Source of the DNA: Chelonoidis abingdonii
Taxonomy: Eukaryota; Chordata; Testudines; Testudinidae
Direction of reading: 5' to 3'
NCBI RefSeq assembly: GCF_003597395.2
Contig: NC_133782.1
Location: forward strand, 6,995,242 to 7,059,241
Length of the DNA: 64,000 nucleotides
The notes below the pieces were generated by a model, which was not told the DNA's origin, searched no databases, and worked only from the letters and a program-made list of their open reading frames with translations. This document shows positions 34,753-45,715 of this stretch, one piece after another; positions within the stretch are counted from its first letter, which is position 1, and the number at the start of each line of letters is the position of its first letter. The translations under genes were made by a program, and so were the position numbers.

Positions 34753-34819
34753 ATTAATTAAAGAGATCTCTCTGATTGGGCGGCTGGGGAATCCCAGCGG
34801 GCCCTTCTCTGCAATATAA
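34753..34819 (+). promoter_or_regulatory. Putative BHLHE23 core promoter: AT-rich homeodomain site, inverted CCAAT box, GC box, TATA-like box
   Basis: Seen: ATTAATTAA at 34753-34761, ATTGG (inverted CCAAT) at 34775-34779 running into GGGCGG at 34778-34783, and TATAA at 34815-34819, all 280-345 bp upstream of the start codon at the CpG-island edge. The spacing between CCAAT/GC box and TATA-like element is compatible with a promoter and would place transcription start near 34845. This is inferred from motifs only; the start site has not been observed. Confidence 0.45.
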
Positions 34820-34950
34820 CGGGCGGCTGGGAAAGGAGATGATTCATATCCCGCCCCCAGCCAGGGCACAGCGCGGTGCCAGCCAGACCTGAACGAGACA
34901 CACACAAACGGACAGACACCCAGCAAGGGAGCGCACACCGAGATCCGAGA

Positions 34951-35058
34951 GGGGCGCAGACCCTGCGACCCACCAGGGCGCAGGAGGGGCGCAAACCCCG
35001 CGATCCACCAGGGCGCAGGAGGGGGGCGCAGCGCAGGAGGGGCGCAGACCCCAGCAGG
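34951..35058 (+). repeat. GC-rich tandem repeat (35-bp unit) in the presumed 5' UTR
   Basis: Two adjacent 35-bp units (34951-34985 and 34986-35020) differ at only three positions. They are followed by two partial units (35021-35038 and about 35039-35058) that restart with GGGGCGCAG. The array ends about 40 bp before the start codon. It contains no ATG and would make a highly structured, C/G-rich leader. Such minisatellites are usually length-polymorphic. Confidence 0.8.
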
Positions 35059-35096
35059 GGAGGGGGGCAGGCGCAGGGAAGGTGCCCCGTGCGCCC

Positions 35097-35822
35097 ATGA
35101 GTGTTGCCCAGGGAGCCCAGCTCTTCCCGGGCTCCGGGGACCTCCCCGAGAAGGCGATGGCCGAGCTGAAGTCCCTGGGCAGCGACCCCTACCTGGCCCT
35201 GGCTCAGAGCTACGGCCAGTCCGCCTTCGCCTACGGGCCGGGGCGCGGCGCGGCGGAGAGCCCGCGGGGCTACGCGGGCGGCGGCGGGGCTTTCCACCCC
35301 ACCGCGCTGGGCAAGTCGGCGGAGAGCAGCGGCGAGCAGAGCGGGGACGAGGAGGACGCCTTCGAGCCGGCCAAGAGGAGCCCGGCGTACGAGCGGGACG
35401 GCAAACTCCAGGCGGGCGCCCTGGGGAAGAAGCCCAAGGAGCAGCGCTCGCTGCGGCTCAGCATCAACGCCCGGGAGCGCCGGCGGATGCACGACCTGAA
35501 CGACGCGCTGGACGGGCTGCGCTCGGTCATCCCCTACGCCCACAGCCCCTCGGTGAGGAAACTCTCCAAAATCGCCACCCTGCTGCTGGCCAAGAACTAC
35601 ATCCTCATGCAGGCGCAGGCTCTGGAGGAGATGAGGCGGCTAGTGGCCTATCTGAACCAAGGGCAGACCCTCAGCACCCCTCTCCCTGCCACACTCAACC
35701 CCTTCGGACAGTCGGCTGTGTACCCCTTCTCGGGCACCGCCCTGCCCAGCTGCCCTGAGAAATGCACTGCCTTCCCTGGGACAACCTCCAGGCTCTGCAA
35801 ACACTGTAATGATAAACCTTGA
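35097..35822 (+). CDS. BHLHE23: BHLHE23 (bHLHb4/Beta4) class-II basic helix-loop-helix transcription factor, complete
   Basis: Seen: a 241-residue ORF from ATG to TGA with no intron. The basic region [12 protein letters not shown] is at residues 124-135, with Glu127 as the E-box-contacting residue. Helix 1 spans about 133-146, the loop 147-156 and helix 2 about 157-176. Before the domain lies an acidic stretch, [14 protein letters not shown] (about 77-90). The tail carries four cysteines, C219, C223, C234 and C237, and ends CKHCNDKP. Known: BHLHE22/BHLHE23 are nuclear E-box-binding factors, mainly repressors, acting in retina and nervous system; mouse Bhlhb4 is needed for rod bipolar cells. 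MAELKSL near the start, the short N-terminus and the tail favour BHLHE23 over the longer BHLHE22 (recalled, not aligned here). Start: 35097 is the first in-frame ATG of the open frame; an in-frame GTG at 35082 is not needed. Its context is weak (C at -3), whereas the ATG at 35157 (residue 21) has G at -3 and +4. No damage was seen. Confidence 0.96.
   Translation: MSVAQGAQLFPGSGDLPEKAMAELKSLGSDPYLALAQSYGQSAFAYGPGRGAAESPRGYAGGGGAFHPTALGKSAESSGEQSGDEEDAFEPAKRSPAYERDGKLQAGALGKKPKEQRSLRLSINARERRRMHDLNDALDGLRSVIPYAHSPSVRKLSKIATLLLAKNYILMQAQALEEMRRLVAYLNQGQTLSTPLPATLNPFGQSAVYPFSGTALPSCPEKCTAFPGTTSRLCKHCNDKP
35451..35624 (+). other. BHLHE23: bHLH domain of BHLHE23 (DNA binding and dimerisation)
   Basis: Residues 119-176 of the product. 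The basic region ([16 protein letters not shown]) binds CANNTG sites and the two amphipathic helices mediate dimerisation. The loop [12 protein letters not shown] is the short form typical of the Olig/Beta3/Beta4 group. All key residues (N124, R126, E127, R128, R129, R130, L134, K157-region lysines) are present, so the domain should be functional. Confidence 0.93.
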
Positions 35823-36602
35823 TTTCTTTTGCCTGTCAGCTTTTCTTCCCGCTCCATCAGCCCTGGCTTCCAACCATCAGTTAAGTTTCTTTTCTTTTTT
35901 TTTTAATTTTGTATTTTACTATTTCTTTTGCTCTGTCATTGGGAAATATTTGAAAGCTGTTTGGACAAAACAACCCCGCCGTTTTAAAGTTCACTTAGCT
36001 AAAATTCTGTAACATGCTCCCCAGCCCTTCATGGTTTTGAATGCAGTCATGCTGCTTGCAACTTTCTGTAGTGTTTTTTTATTTTATTTCATTTTCTTCC
36101 CAGCTTGTTAATGGATTAACTTTGAGCATAACTTTTGCCTATCAACTTGCTTTGGCCAACAAAGTTTCTTGGTCCCTTTAAACAAAGTTTTTAAAACACA
36201 CCCATACACAGAGAGAAAAATCTGGAAATGGAAATCTCTGAGTTTTATCTTTGGATTGATCAACCTGGGTAAAAACTATGCAATGTTTTCAGAATGCAAA
36301 ATCACCTATAAAAAGGGGAAAATTCATCTAATAGTGCCCAAGAATTAAACTAAAATGCCATCTGATCAGCTCTCAGGTGTTTTTGTGGTGTTGGTAAAAC
36401 CATGGAAGCTTTAAAATTATGAGTTTCTTTTCAAGTTAAGAACCCATTCTTGGACTGACAAAGGTATTTTGATTGTACACTGTTGCCTGCTTTTTTGCCT
36501 GTTTCTCAGCTTGGTTGGGTTTTCCAGATTTTCCAAAGTCATTGCTCATCTTTGGTAAACAAAACATGAAACCACTCAACATCTTTAAGTGTATTTATAA
36601 CA

Positions 36603-36675
36603 AATAAAATACATGAATAACCACTTACTCTGTCCTACATCTCTCTAAACCAGTTGGCAGTCTAAGCAAAATAAA
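36603..36675 (+). promoter_or_regulatory. Candidate BHLHE23 polyadenylation signals
   Basis: The first two canonical AATAAA hexamers after the stop codon are at 36603-36608 and 36670-36675; the second has a GT-rich stretch about 20-35 bp downstream. An ATTAAA variant also occurs at 36344-36349. Using these would give a 3' UTR of about 0.8-0.9 kb. The DNA here is AT-rich, so chance hexamers are common and only transcript ends would settle it. Confidence 0.3.
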
Positions 36676-37379
36676 TGATGAAGTCAATGTAAGGTGTGAA
36701 GTAATATCATTTGGATTAGACTGGTGGAAGTTAGGTGAGTGAGTCTGTTTTAAAAATACTATTGGATAACTCCATTTCAATATACCTTTTTTTTTACTTA
36801 TCCCATAAATCTTGAAGGGGGAGGAGAAGTGATTTACTCATGTCATTTAAAGAGAAATAGGTTGGTTTGAGTTTGTGCATTTGAATACTTGACTAAAGTC
36901 TTTGTCCTCAAAGCTGCAGCTTTATTAGAAAGGGATAGCTTGGCAGTTATTTTTGTAAGAGTTTAATGCTCAGAACAAAATAAAACATCAGAGAAGACTA
37001 TAACAGATTGTTTGAAATCACTGCTATTCTATTTGCTTGGTTCTCTATTGTATCTGCAAATCCTAATCCCATATTATGTCAGAAGCTTGGCCCACTGTGA
37101 TCACTAAACCAAAGGCTCTCTCCAAGTGTGTGTGACATTGGTGCAAGTTACCAAGTGTGCTCTGTAGCTAGTCCCTAAATTGTGGGGATTTTTTTTAATG
37201 CTGTGATGCCTTGTATGCTTCACAAATCATTAGATAATAATAATTGAGATGCATTCTGTGATTTGTGTTCAGACAGGAATACCCACCACCCAATGTCAGA
37301 GCGACCACGTAAACTGGTACAGTAGCAGCCTGAGGGGCTAGACCTGTCCATGGCCATTTGTGTTAGGAATGGGGTGTAA

Positions 37380-37500
37380 CTATTTAGGGTTATTAAACCA
37401 ATTTCCATGGCTGTCGCCAGTGTTATGCTAATTCGGCAAGGACTGCAGTCCCGCTAAAGCTGCTTGTCTGTAGTATTTAATTTTAATTAATACATTTCCA
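37380..37500. promoter_or_regulatory. Candidate conserved non-coding block downstream of BHLHE23
   Basis: Ordered non-repetitive sequence with CpGs ('ggctgtcgccagtgttatgc', 'ctaattcggcaaggactgca') and homeodomain cores (ttttaattaatac). No coding frame. The call rests on composition only. Confidence 0.25.
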
Positions 37501-40500
37501 AAAGACTTTTGTATTTGCAAAATGAAGTGTGTGATTAAGCCTCATTTGTACAGACATATGCTTAAAACTGGTTTCTACTCATTTCCATTTTTATTTCTTC
37601 ATTCTTCCTTTTTTTTTTTTTTCCAGAAGACCAGTTTATCTGTTTTTATGTGTCAAGGCAAAGAGAGAACGAGATGAGACTCAAAAGTATGTTTAAAACA
37701 CTTCTGACAAAACTAAAGGCAAGAAGAACCATTGCTGAAGCAAAAATGACTAGGAAACACAAAAATCATTTTAAATTCTGCAAACTGAATCAGTGCCAGA
37801 AATGATTTTCAACAAAGGTTCAATTTTAACACTAAAGCATGATTTTATGATAAACATTTATTAATTCTAGCTCAAGCTTTGGAAATGAAGCAGTTGGTGT
37901 TATTTAAATGCAGAATAGTTTAATTCTTAAGTTTCCACTCTTATTAAAACAGCCGTAGAATAAAGTATTTAACAGTTTCATATTAAAAACAAGCTTGTTT
38001 GATTCGGAGATGATCATTAATAATGATGGGGTTTATGATTGCTTCTTTTTCTGATAATTATGACAGAAAAGACTGACCGATTCTGTAACTGCATAGCTTA
38101 AGGAAGTCTCCATGGATATAAGGTGTATTGTAGAACAATGCCATTGGATGTTACTTTATTGATTAACTTTTTTCTCTCTATTTTCCAGTTAAAAAGTGCT
38201 TCCTTATTTTGTCATATCCATCCTCAGATTAAAATATCCACTTTCTAAGGGACCTTGAGATATTCAGAACTCTGCTCAGAACCAATTTTGAATTAAATGC
38301 TCTCATATCCAGTAGAATAAAAATGGAATTTCAAACATAAAAGATCAAGAAAATCATATGGGAATGTGGCAAGGTTACAGTATCTAAGTACTTTTTAAAA
38401 GCTGGAATTTCAAAAACGGAAGTCTAGAATTCACCACGGTAATGTTAAAATAATGTCTAAGACATGACTAAAAATACACATCAAGAAAGGTGAGCTTTGT
38501 AACTTAAGTAGAGAAAATCTATTTATTTCCTTTTTCTTTCCTGCATATAGCACTGGTATAGCATTTAACCAGAACAGAGTAAACCATAACTATTTAATAG
38601 TTAGTCTGAAAACTAGGCACTCTGATAAATTGTTTCCATCTAACAGGTTCTGCAGTACTTACAGACTTTTACATGGGCAAGCAACTGGAAGCAACACATA
38701 TTTAACCCTTCTTCTGTTTCTAGTTTCTTGTGTCTGCTTCAGTTTAATTTATGTCTTATATTTGTAATTCTGTTAAGGTCTCAGTGAGGATAATTCCTAA
38801 CTTTGGATGAAAAATCAGGTTGTGTCTGCACTTTTCTAATAATACCTAGTGTGAGAATATTGCATTTTCAGGTACAGTATCTTCGGAGTTAACCTTGCAA
38901 TAAATTGACAACATCCTACAGATTGTCATTTGATTTCACCCTTTTCATGTAATTTTTAGTTCAAATTCTATTTTGTATTCCATGTGAGAATAAAATCTGT
39001 GGCATTCAGCAATTTTTAGGGGGTGCAAAAGGAGGGTTTTGAAATTCTGAGAACCCGTTTTTATGTTAAAATACTCTTCTTTTTAATATTGTGTTGTATG
39101 CTCAGATAATACTGAAATGCAGCTTGTGTGTATGAATCTATTAATTATTATTATTGTTCTACTTAATTTAATAGAAAGCACACTGAATTCCAGCTTTAAT
39201 TACAAAATATTTGTTTTCTAGTTCCATTTAGTTTTCAAAACTTTAAGAGCAGCTGGTGTGAAACACCTTTAGAAACACAAGGAAAGAGGGAAATGGTTCT
39301 CAAGTATCTGTCGCTTGTAAGTCGCTTGTAAGATATGTAATGTTAGACAATGTTTTTCTAATCAGTGTAATCTTATTAACTGTGAGTAGGAAACAGTTGT
39401 CAATTTGCATTGCTAATGTCAAATCTTGGCTGAAGTGTTCTTTAACTTACAAGATAAAACTTGATTAACCAAATACAGGGAAGCAACAGGTTTGAAGATG
39501 GGGAGTCCAGAGTACAACGGTCTCCTTTTAATTGTCTTTGCTGAAACTCAGTCAGTTACAACTCATAGAATGTGGTAAAGATAATGAAGCCTTTTACTAT
39601 CCTTTAACCATCAGGAGGATCCAGCTTTCTGCTAGAAACCAGGCTTCCGTGAATTCCCAAAGCAGTCAGTCATATCACATTTTAAGTTATAATTCTATAT
39701 CTTTGTTGTAGTCATTTTCTTCGTATACATTGCTACGATTTAAGTTTTTAGTAGAAGTGATGTTTATAAGGAAGCAATGGGTGTAGGGCCTGATCCTGTT
39801 CCCATTGAAGTAATTGGCAAAACTTCTACTAACTGCGGTGGAGCCATTGCCTTATAGAACTCAAATTGTGAACTGACAGAAGTACGATGCAACTCTGTTT
39901 ATTGTAAAAAGAGTCAAAAGGAGCAGGAAATTTATACAGCCTTTATCCCTTTACTGTTTTAGACATGCACCATAGTTAAAAAGTATGGACCATTGGTGGA
40001 TGTAGGCCTTCCACATACTTAGAGCAAGCCAGGTATTGCCATCTGTGTCCTGGCTGAGTGGTATTTAAGTTATTGGGAGCAAAGAGTCCCAGCATAGCAA
40101 GTTCCTGGCCTCTCTTTCCAAAACACAGACTTATTTTGAGTGACTCAGTCTACAAGACCAAAACTAGGCATTCAGTATTATGATGGGGGGGGGGAAGAAA
40201 GTGAACAGTAGGATACTTAGCACATCCTGCAAAACACTAGGAGATACCAGGGTAAAATATTGTACATATGAATATTCAGTTCCAAAGAGAATAATGCCTA
40301 CAGAGCATTTGCATGATTTTACAAACTAAGTCCTCTAAACTGCAATACTAATGTTGTGGCTTCAGAGAGATTTTATATTTAGCAGGACAGAAAGGTACTG
40401 CATCTCTTCTGCAAAATGAAACAAGATTGTTTAGTTGGCGTTAAGATGGTGTAAATTTGGAAAAGTTCAAATATTTGCATAGATTTGCAATAATGTCAAT

Positions 40501-41899
40501 GGAAATTTATTTGTAAATGTAAAAAACTTGGTTTTACAGCATTATTAAAGCTAATATACATTATTATTACATGTACTTTGTTGCCCAACATGTAATTTTA
40601 CAGTATATGAAAGATCCAAAGAGCAGTTTTATCCTAAATTAGCACAATTTTTTTAGAACGATGTAATGCACAAAACAATCATTTTAATTAAAAATCTGCT
40701 TTCAGTCCACTGTCTGTCTTCTGACAGAGTTCTGATTGGTATTGCAAAGCAGAAAAGTTTCATTAAATCCTTATTAATGCAGAAAACACTGATTACAGGA
40801 ATTTTGATGATGTAAATTTTTGTGATATGTCGTTAGTCTTTAATCCCCTTCAGTATCCTGTTCAATGGGAAATGAAAAAGAGGGATTTGTGATGTTTTAA
40901 ACCATGGATGCTTCTCATATAATTTTTCTTGTATCTGAAATATAAAATTCACTATATAAATATAACCAAATATTTTCCTGCTAAATTAGAAACCTGTGTT
41001 ACTCAAATTTAAAAACTGCAGCTATTTTGCAATTAACTAGAATAACTTGTATCAAGGTACAGTGTTCTGTCATTAAATTGAGGCATACATTTATAAAAGA
41101 AATCAGCCAGCAACGTGGAAAAATACACTACTGTATGTTGATTTTTTTTCAAATCTATATTTGAGATTTCTGCCATTCTTTTAGCATAATCTTCAAAATA
41201 TGATTTTCACCAGGACTGTGGTTAATTTTTCCCCCAATTAAAAAAAGCTGGAAGGTATTCATGGATCAATAAACACATGCCCATTTCTTAAAATCTAATT
41301 TCTAAAATTTTGTCTATTTGTATATGTCAGATAATTTTCAAGTAATCCAATTTAACCTTTAAAATATTCCTAATCTACTCTACAAGCACAAAAACTTGAT
41401 TTAATATTTATTCTCCAAATTCATAAAAGCTGCATGCTTACATTGTTAACTGTTAATTTTGAAACTAAAACAAACATGTTTGTCTAAATAATTTTATCTG
41501 TACAAATAAAGACAACAAAATTGGTTTGCAGTATTCTTCTGCTACATTTTTATGGAAGAAGGGAAACTGGTAGATGTAAGCCTAACACAAAATAATCCAC
41601 AAATATCTGAGGATGTACATAACGTGGAATGAGAACAGACGTGTATTCAGAATTATTACATTTACAGAATAATTCAAAATTCTGTTTCTGTATCCTTTAA
41701 ACAAGGTAGTGACATTTTAAAACCTCTGATCAAAATGAATCATGTTCAGTAACATTAGCCTTAAAAATAAAATGTGTGTATATAATTAACTTCTAATCTC
41801 CTGCACTAACATTAGTATTTTGTTCATTTATCTGTATTAAACTGAATTTTAGATTTAATAACCCAATCCTCATAAGCTACCAATGGGGAAATCTATCTG

Positions 41900-42330
41900 C
41901 TCTTTTGCCTTAAGTATTTCAAAGAGAAAAACGTGGCTGAGCAAAAAAACATCAGTTTTTCCTCCAAGCCCACTTTTGTCTAAAGTAATGAGGCCATAGT
42001 CAGTTGGTTCCAAAAAGCGTCGTGATTTAGTGTGACGTACAGTGAATCATTGCAGATCCATTCGGACTGCATTCGTTATTTTAATGAGACAGAGGCAAAT
42101 CTGTTTTTTGGCCGCAAACCCTAAGATGCAAGCATAACGCGAAATGTTTGCTGATTGCCACAAGGCAACTGACATTATGGATTTTTATCGCCACCATTAT
42201 GTGGCTTAAAATTTGCCACATCCAAAGATATTTACCCCCTTCATTTTTACTACAAGTAACACAAAAGTTGCAAAGCTAATGAAAAAAGCCTACTTAATTT
42301 CCATGCTTTAAACTTTGCTTAGAGTCTTAG
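41900..42330. promoter_or_regulatory. Candidate conserved non-coding element about 6.3 kb downstream of BHLHE23
   Basis: Within AT-rich surroundings this block keeps many CpGs ('aaagcgtcgtgatttagtgt', 'ggccgcaaaccctaagatgc', 'gcataacgcgaaatgtttgc', 'ttttatcgccaccattatg') and has no repeat or coding character. CpG retention in methylated intergenic DNA usually means selection or hypomethylation, so this is the best enhancer candidate on the 3' side. Confidence 0.45.
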
Positions 42331-42660
42331 GCTCTATAATTTTTAATATTATTAACATGTTCACGAAAGAGAAAGGAAAAATCTCCACCAGAACCTGAAC
42401 GCGGTCACCCAAAAAAGGTCATATTCAACTGGGCGACAACACCACTGGGAGCCCACCAGCCTCTGCTTGATGTAGTATCAGAAATGACAATGAGGCAGGC
42501 ATATCTCTGCAGAAACAGTAATCAGAGTAATGGTGTTTGTAAGAATTTACTAGTGCTGAACTTTTGTATATTCTGTAGAAATGTTTCCTCTTCTTTAGTG
42601 GTACCAGTAGGGAAATTATCATTTATATGCCTTCCAGTAAATGGCAGGCCAATCAATTAA

Positions 42661-42860
42661 GGGGGGGGGGGGAGAATGATAAATTCACCTATATTTATGT
42701 GTCTGTATATCTGTGTATATTCAAACACCTACACACACAAATAATGTGTATGTGTGCACAGTTACGATATATAACATATATTCACAAACACTTTTATAAA
42801 CATACAGGAAAGTATGTGTGTGATCTGTATCTATAACTTATTTATATATACACACGAACT
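42661..42860. repeat. Poly-G run and TG/TA-rich low-complexity DNA
   Basis: A 12-bp G run (42661-42672) is followed by about 170 bp rich in alternating TA, TG and CA steps. Confidence 0.85.
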
Positions 42861-44404
42861 GTGCCTTTTTCATTTTGGTTTGTTTTAGTATTAGACAATT
42901 ACGGAATTGCATTTAATCTAGTATAATACATAATTTGATGATGCTAGAGACTAATACATTGCACATACTTACAAATTGCTACTTCAGAACTGCTCTAGCC
43001 TGCACAATATGACAGTGTAATGAAAACATGGACTTTGATGAAAGAAACTATTTCTAATCATTTTCACTTCATTTTAAAAAAAAATCAGTGTATGGTTTGG
43101 ATTGTTGGTTTTTGTTTTCTGTTATTTTTAATCTTTCCTGCTTCATCATCATGGCATCATCCAAATACTTGAACTGTCATGGTTTTGACTCACTCAGTAC
43201 TTGGTCATATTCAGCATAATGCATTGTGCTATTCACAAGAGAAGTCCTGGAAAAATCCTTATGCCACAGATTTGAGAATTATACTGCCTTAAATATTTCT
43301 TATCTCCTGGCAGCTTCAGTGTAAAGTAGACTAAACAAGTGACAGTCGTAGTCGGCATGCTCAGTATTTACAAAAGAACTGAGGCTGTAGGGAGAAAAGA
43401 TGAAAATCTCTTGCAAAATGTAAAATGGCTGCTGACTTGGAGGCCTCTGGGTTAGTTTACATACTTTCCAGTGTCCAAGAAAATACAATTTTACTTGTAA
43501 CAAGTTTTCTCCCCTTGGCTTTTTTCCCCCTTGCTGCCTCAGTCAGCTTCTAAAAGATTTGAGAATAGAAAACATTTTCGTTACAGGAGCTCTATTACTT
43601 TAACATTCTCCTTTGTGATTAAGTATGGCACTGTATGGAATAATACAGGTGCCAAGAGAATGCACTACATAGGCAAGTTCACTCCTGTACTACTCACATC
43701 TTCCATCGGGCCTGCCCCGGCACAGAGAAGCGCTTGCAGCAGTACATAAAAATATACTTTTTTTTCTGTGCATTTCAACAGAACACCTGTTTGAAATGTT
43801 TCCTTTGTTCTTCGTGGTCTGGGGTCCGATAGTCATTTATGTTTTATTTCATTAACATGGTGGGGAAAGGAGAAGGGAGGAATCTCTGGAGAGGCAACTT
43901 TTCCTCTTTTTGATTTTCATGGGAACTTGATAGCAGAAAGGGACCAGGCTGTGATATCTTCACTTGCACTTGTGAGTAGTTACTCACACAAGCAGTCTAA
44001 TGGTGAGTAAGGAGTTCGCAGTCTGATGCTTACATGGAAGCAAAACTACCGAAAGGAGGATTTTCAAGAGAAATGTGTCAAATATTTGTAGTTGGATAGT
44101 TCTTTCTTCCTGTTAATTCGAAGACATTTATATACATTTTTTCTCATTTCTTTTTCTTAGATAAGCAGAGCTCATATGCAGCATCTGGGTTTCAGTAACG
44201 TCCTATTATTTTTCACTTAGTTTCTGACTACAGTGGCTTGAGGCATAAGAAGACCAGGAAGTCTACCACTAGCCACACACTGACAGTGAATGAATGAGTG
44301 GCTCGACATATTTGAACCCGGGACCTTGTTGATTTGCAGCTGTTTGATGTAATCAGTCGATTACACTGCTTTTTCAATAATACTGACACTGACAATCATT
44401 TTTT

Positions 44405-44421
44405 CCTCTCTCTCTCTCTCT
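44405..44421. repeat. (CT)n microsatellite
   Basis: Short CT dinucleotide run. Confidence 0.85.
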
Positions 44422-45715
44422 GCCTGGGTAGAATAAAGACCTTGTACTGGTGCTGTGTCACACACATCACCCCATGGCATCTTTTCCACCAAAGACATCC
44501 ATGGAAAAGAATGTGTGGCTACGTCCCTGTTTCCCGTAATCCCCTGATGCTAGAACAGACCCTTACAGAGCTGGGGCAGCTTGAATTTGCACCAGAGACC
44601 AGCTAGTTCCTAAACATCCCCATCTAAGAAGAGTAAAGGTGGCTTAAAGAAGCCACCTGTTGCCTTTCTATCCCTCTGGTCTTGCATTGACCACAGCTGA
44701 GCCACACCAGTGGATTTGGGCCAGAATTTTTAAATTGCCTGAAAGTAAAACTATGCTTGGGCAAAATGCATTTTTAATTGGTTTCTGAGTTTATGTGTTC
44801 ATTTCTGTCACTTCTGGTTCTTGCAGTGTGGGAAGTGACAGGCTCTGCACTAGATTCTAACTTGTGAATGTGAATTGTCACTATTTTAATAAACCTTTTC
44901 AGTGTTGTCAGTGCGCTTCTCCTTTGCCACTGGCTGCATCTTGGGCACAACTCAACCCCAGGGCTGCTGCCCCAGAAGGAAGAGTTTAAGAAGTCAGTAC
45001 CCTCATGCACGGTGGGGGAGCCAGTGCTATTACTTGTTTACCAATCCCCTCGTCCTTTTCCTCTTATAAAGAGAATATTAAGGCATCTCTAATAGGGATT
45101 CCTTCTTAATTTACATAGTCACATCCCTATAGTCTGTCCTTTCTTTTCTAACCTGCACCTTTTTGCTAGTTCTCATCCTGTGGGATTTTGCTTTATATAG
45201 ATATATATTCCTTCACTCCACAGCCAGCCAGTAGTTTCCATTCCAGGGTCCTTATCCTTCTCTCTTACAGTATTTTTACACCAGTATAAATCCATTGAGT
45301 TCAGTGGAGTTACTTCTGATTTATGTGGTGCGAGAGGAGAATCAGGCCTGTAATATTTACCTTTTGGGCCAACATTTTAAAGGCAATTTTCTTTCACTAT
45401 TTCCTCATTATTTGCGTGTCTATGCTCCCACTCTTCCCAAGATTTCCTGCATTGCCACCACCGCACATAGCTGATGATGTGGGTACTGTTCAGCAAGCTA
45501 AATTAGATCCTGAACCTTTAAGGCTTCTACATGAAAATTTAGTTCACAGCACACTGGGGGGGGGGGTGAATTACTCCACACTAGCCTGCCACATTCTAAC
45601 TGTCCACATGAACTCCGCTAACCCACACTAGCAGTTGATTGGTGCACCTTGATCTACCCCACTGTGAAATGAGAATTGATTAAAGCACACTAACGAACTG
45701 TTAGTGTACATCACT

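Larger units (their letters stand above)
34620..35640. promoter_or_regulatory. CpG island over the BHLHE23 promoter, 5' UTR and most of the CDS
   Basis: CpG dinucleotides are very frequent from about 34.62 kb to 35.64 kb and rare on both sides, where the DNA turns AT-rich. This is the usual signature of an unmethylated germline promoter at a developmental transcription-factor gene. The high G+C also produces long open frames on the antisense strand that are not genes. Confidence 0.85.
35823..45500. other. Gene-free, transposon-poor AT-rich 3' flank of BHLHE23
   Basis: No convincing ORF and no recognisable CR1, hAT, SINE or LTR fragment was found across nearly 10 kb, in contrast to the repeat-dense 5' side. 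Apart from the 3' UTR it holds simple tracts (poly-G near 40184 and 42661-42672; TG/TA-rich 42690-42860; CT near 44405) and a few blocks that look like conserved non-coding DNA (separate entries). Insertion-poor flanks are typical of developmental regulator genes. Confidence 0.55.

Noticed and set aside
35082..35096. Five-codon upstream extension of BHLHE23
   Set aside because: The codon at 35082 is GTG, not ATG. The first in-frame ATG is at 35097 and gives an N-terminus consistent with the family.
34876..35100. Upstream open frame in the presumed leader
   Set aside because: Its first codon is GTG and its translation is the 35-bp tandem repeat; nothing suggests a protein.
34758..35543. 261-codon open frame on the minus strand across the BHLHE23 promoter and CDS
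   Set aside because: It is antisense to a clear gene in a very GC-rich region where stop codons are rare; the translation is low-complexity Arg/Ala/Leu/Pro with no domain.
44290..44390. tRNA-like text ('tttgaacccgggacc' reversed) suggesting a tRNA gene or SINE
   Set aside because: A B-box-like string is present on the minus strand, but the T-arm stem does not pair and no acceptor stem can be formed.
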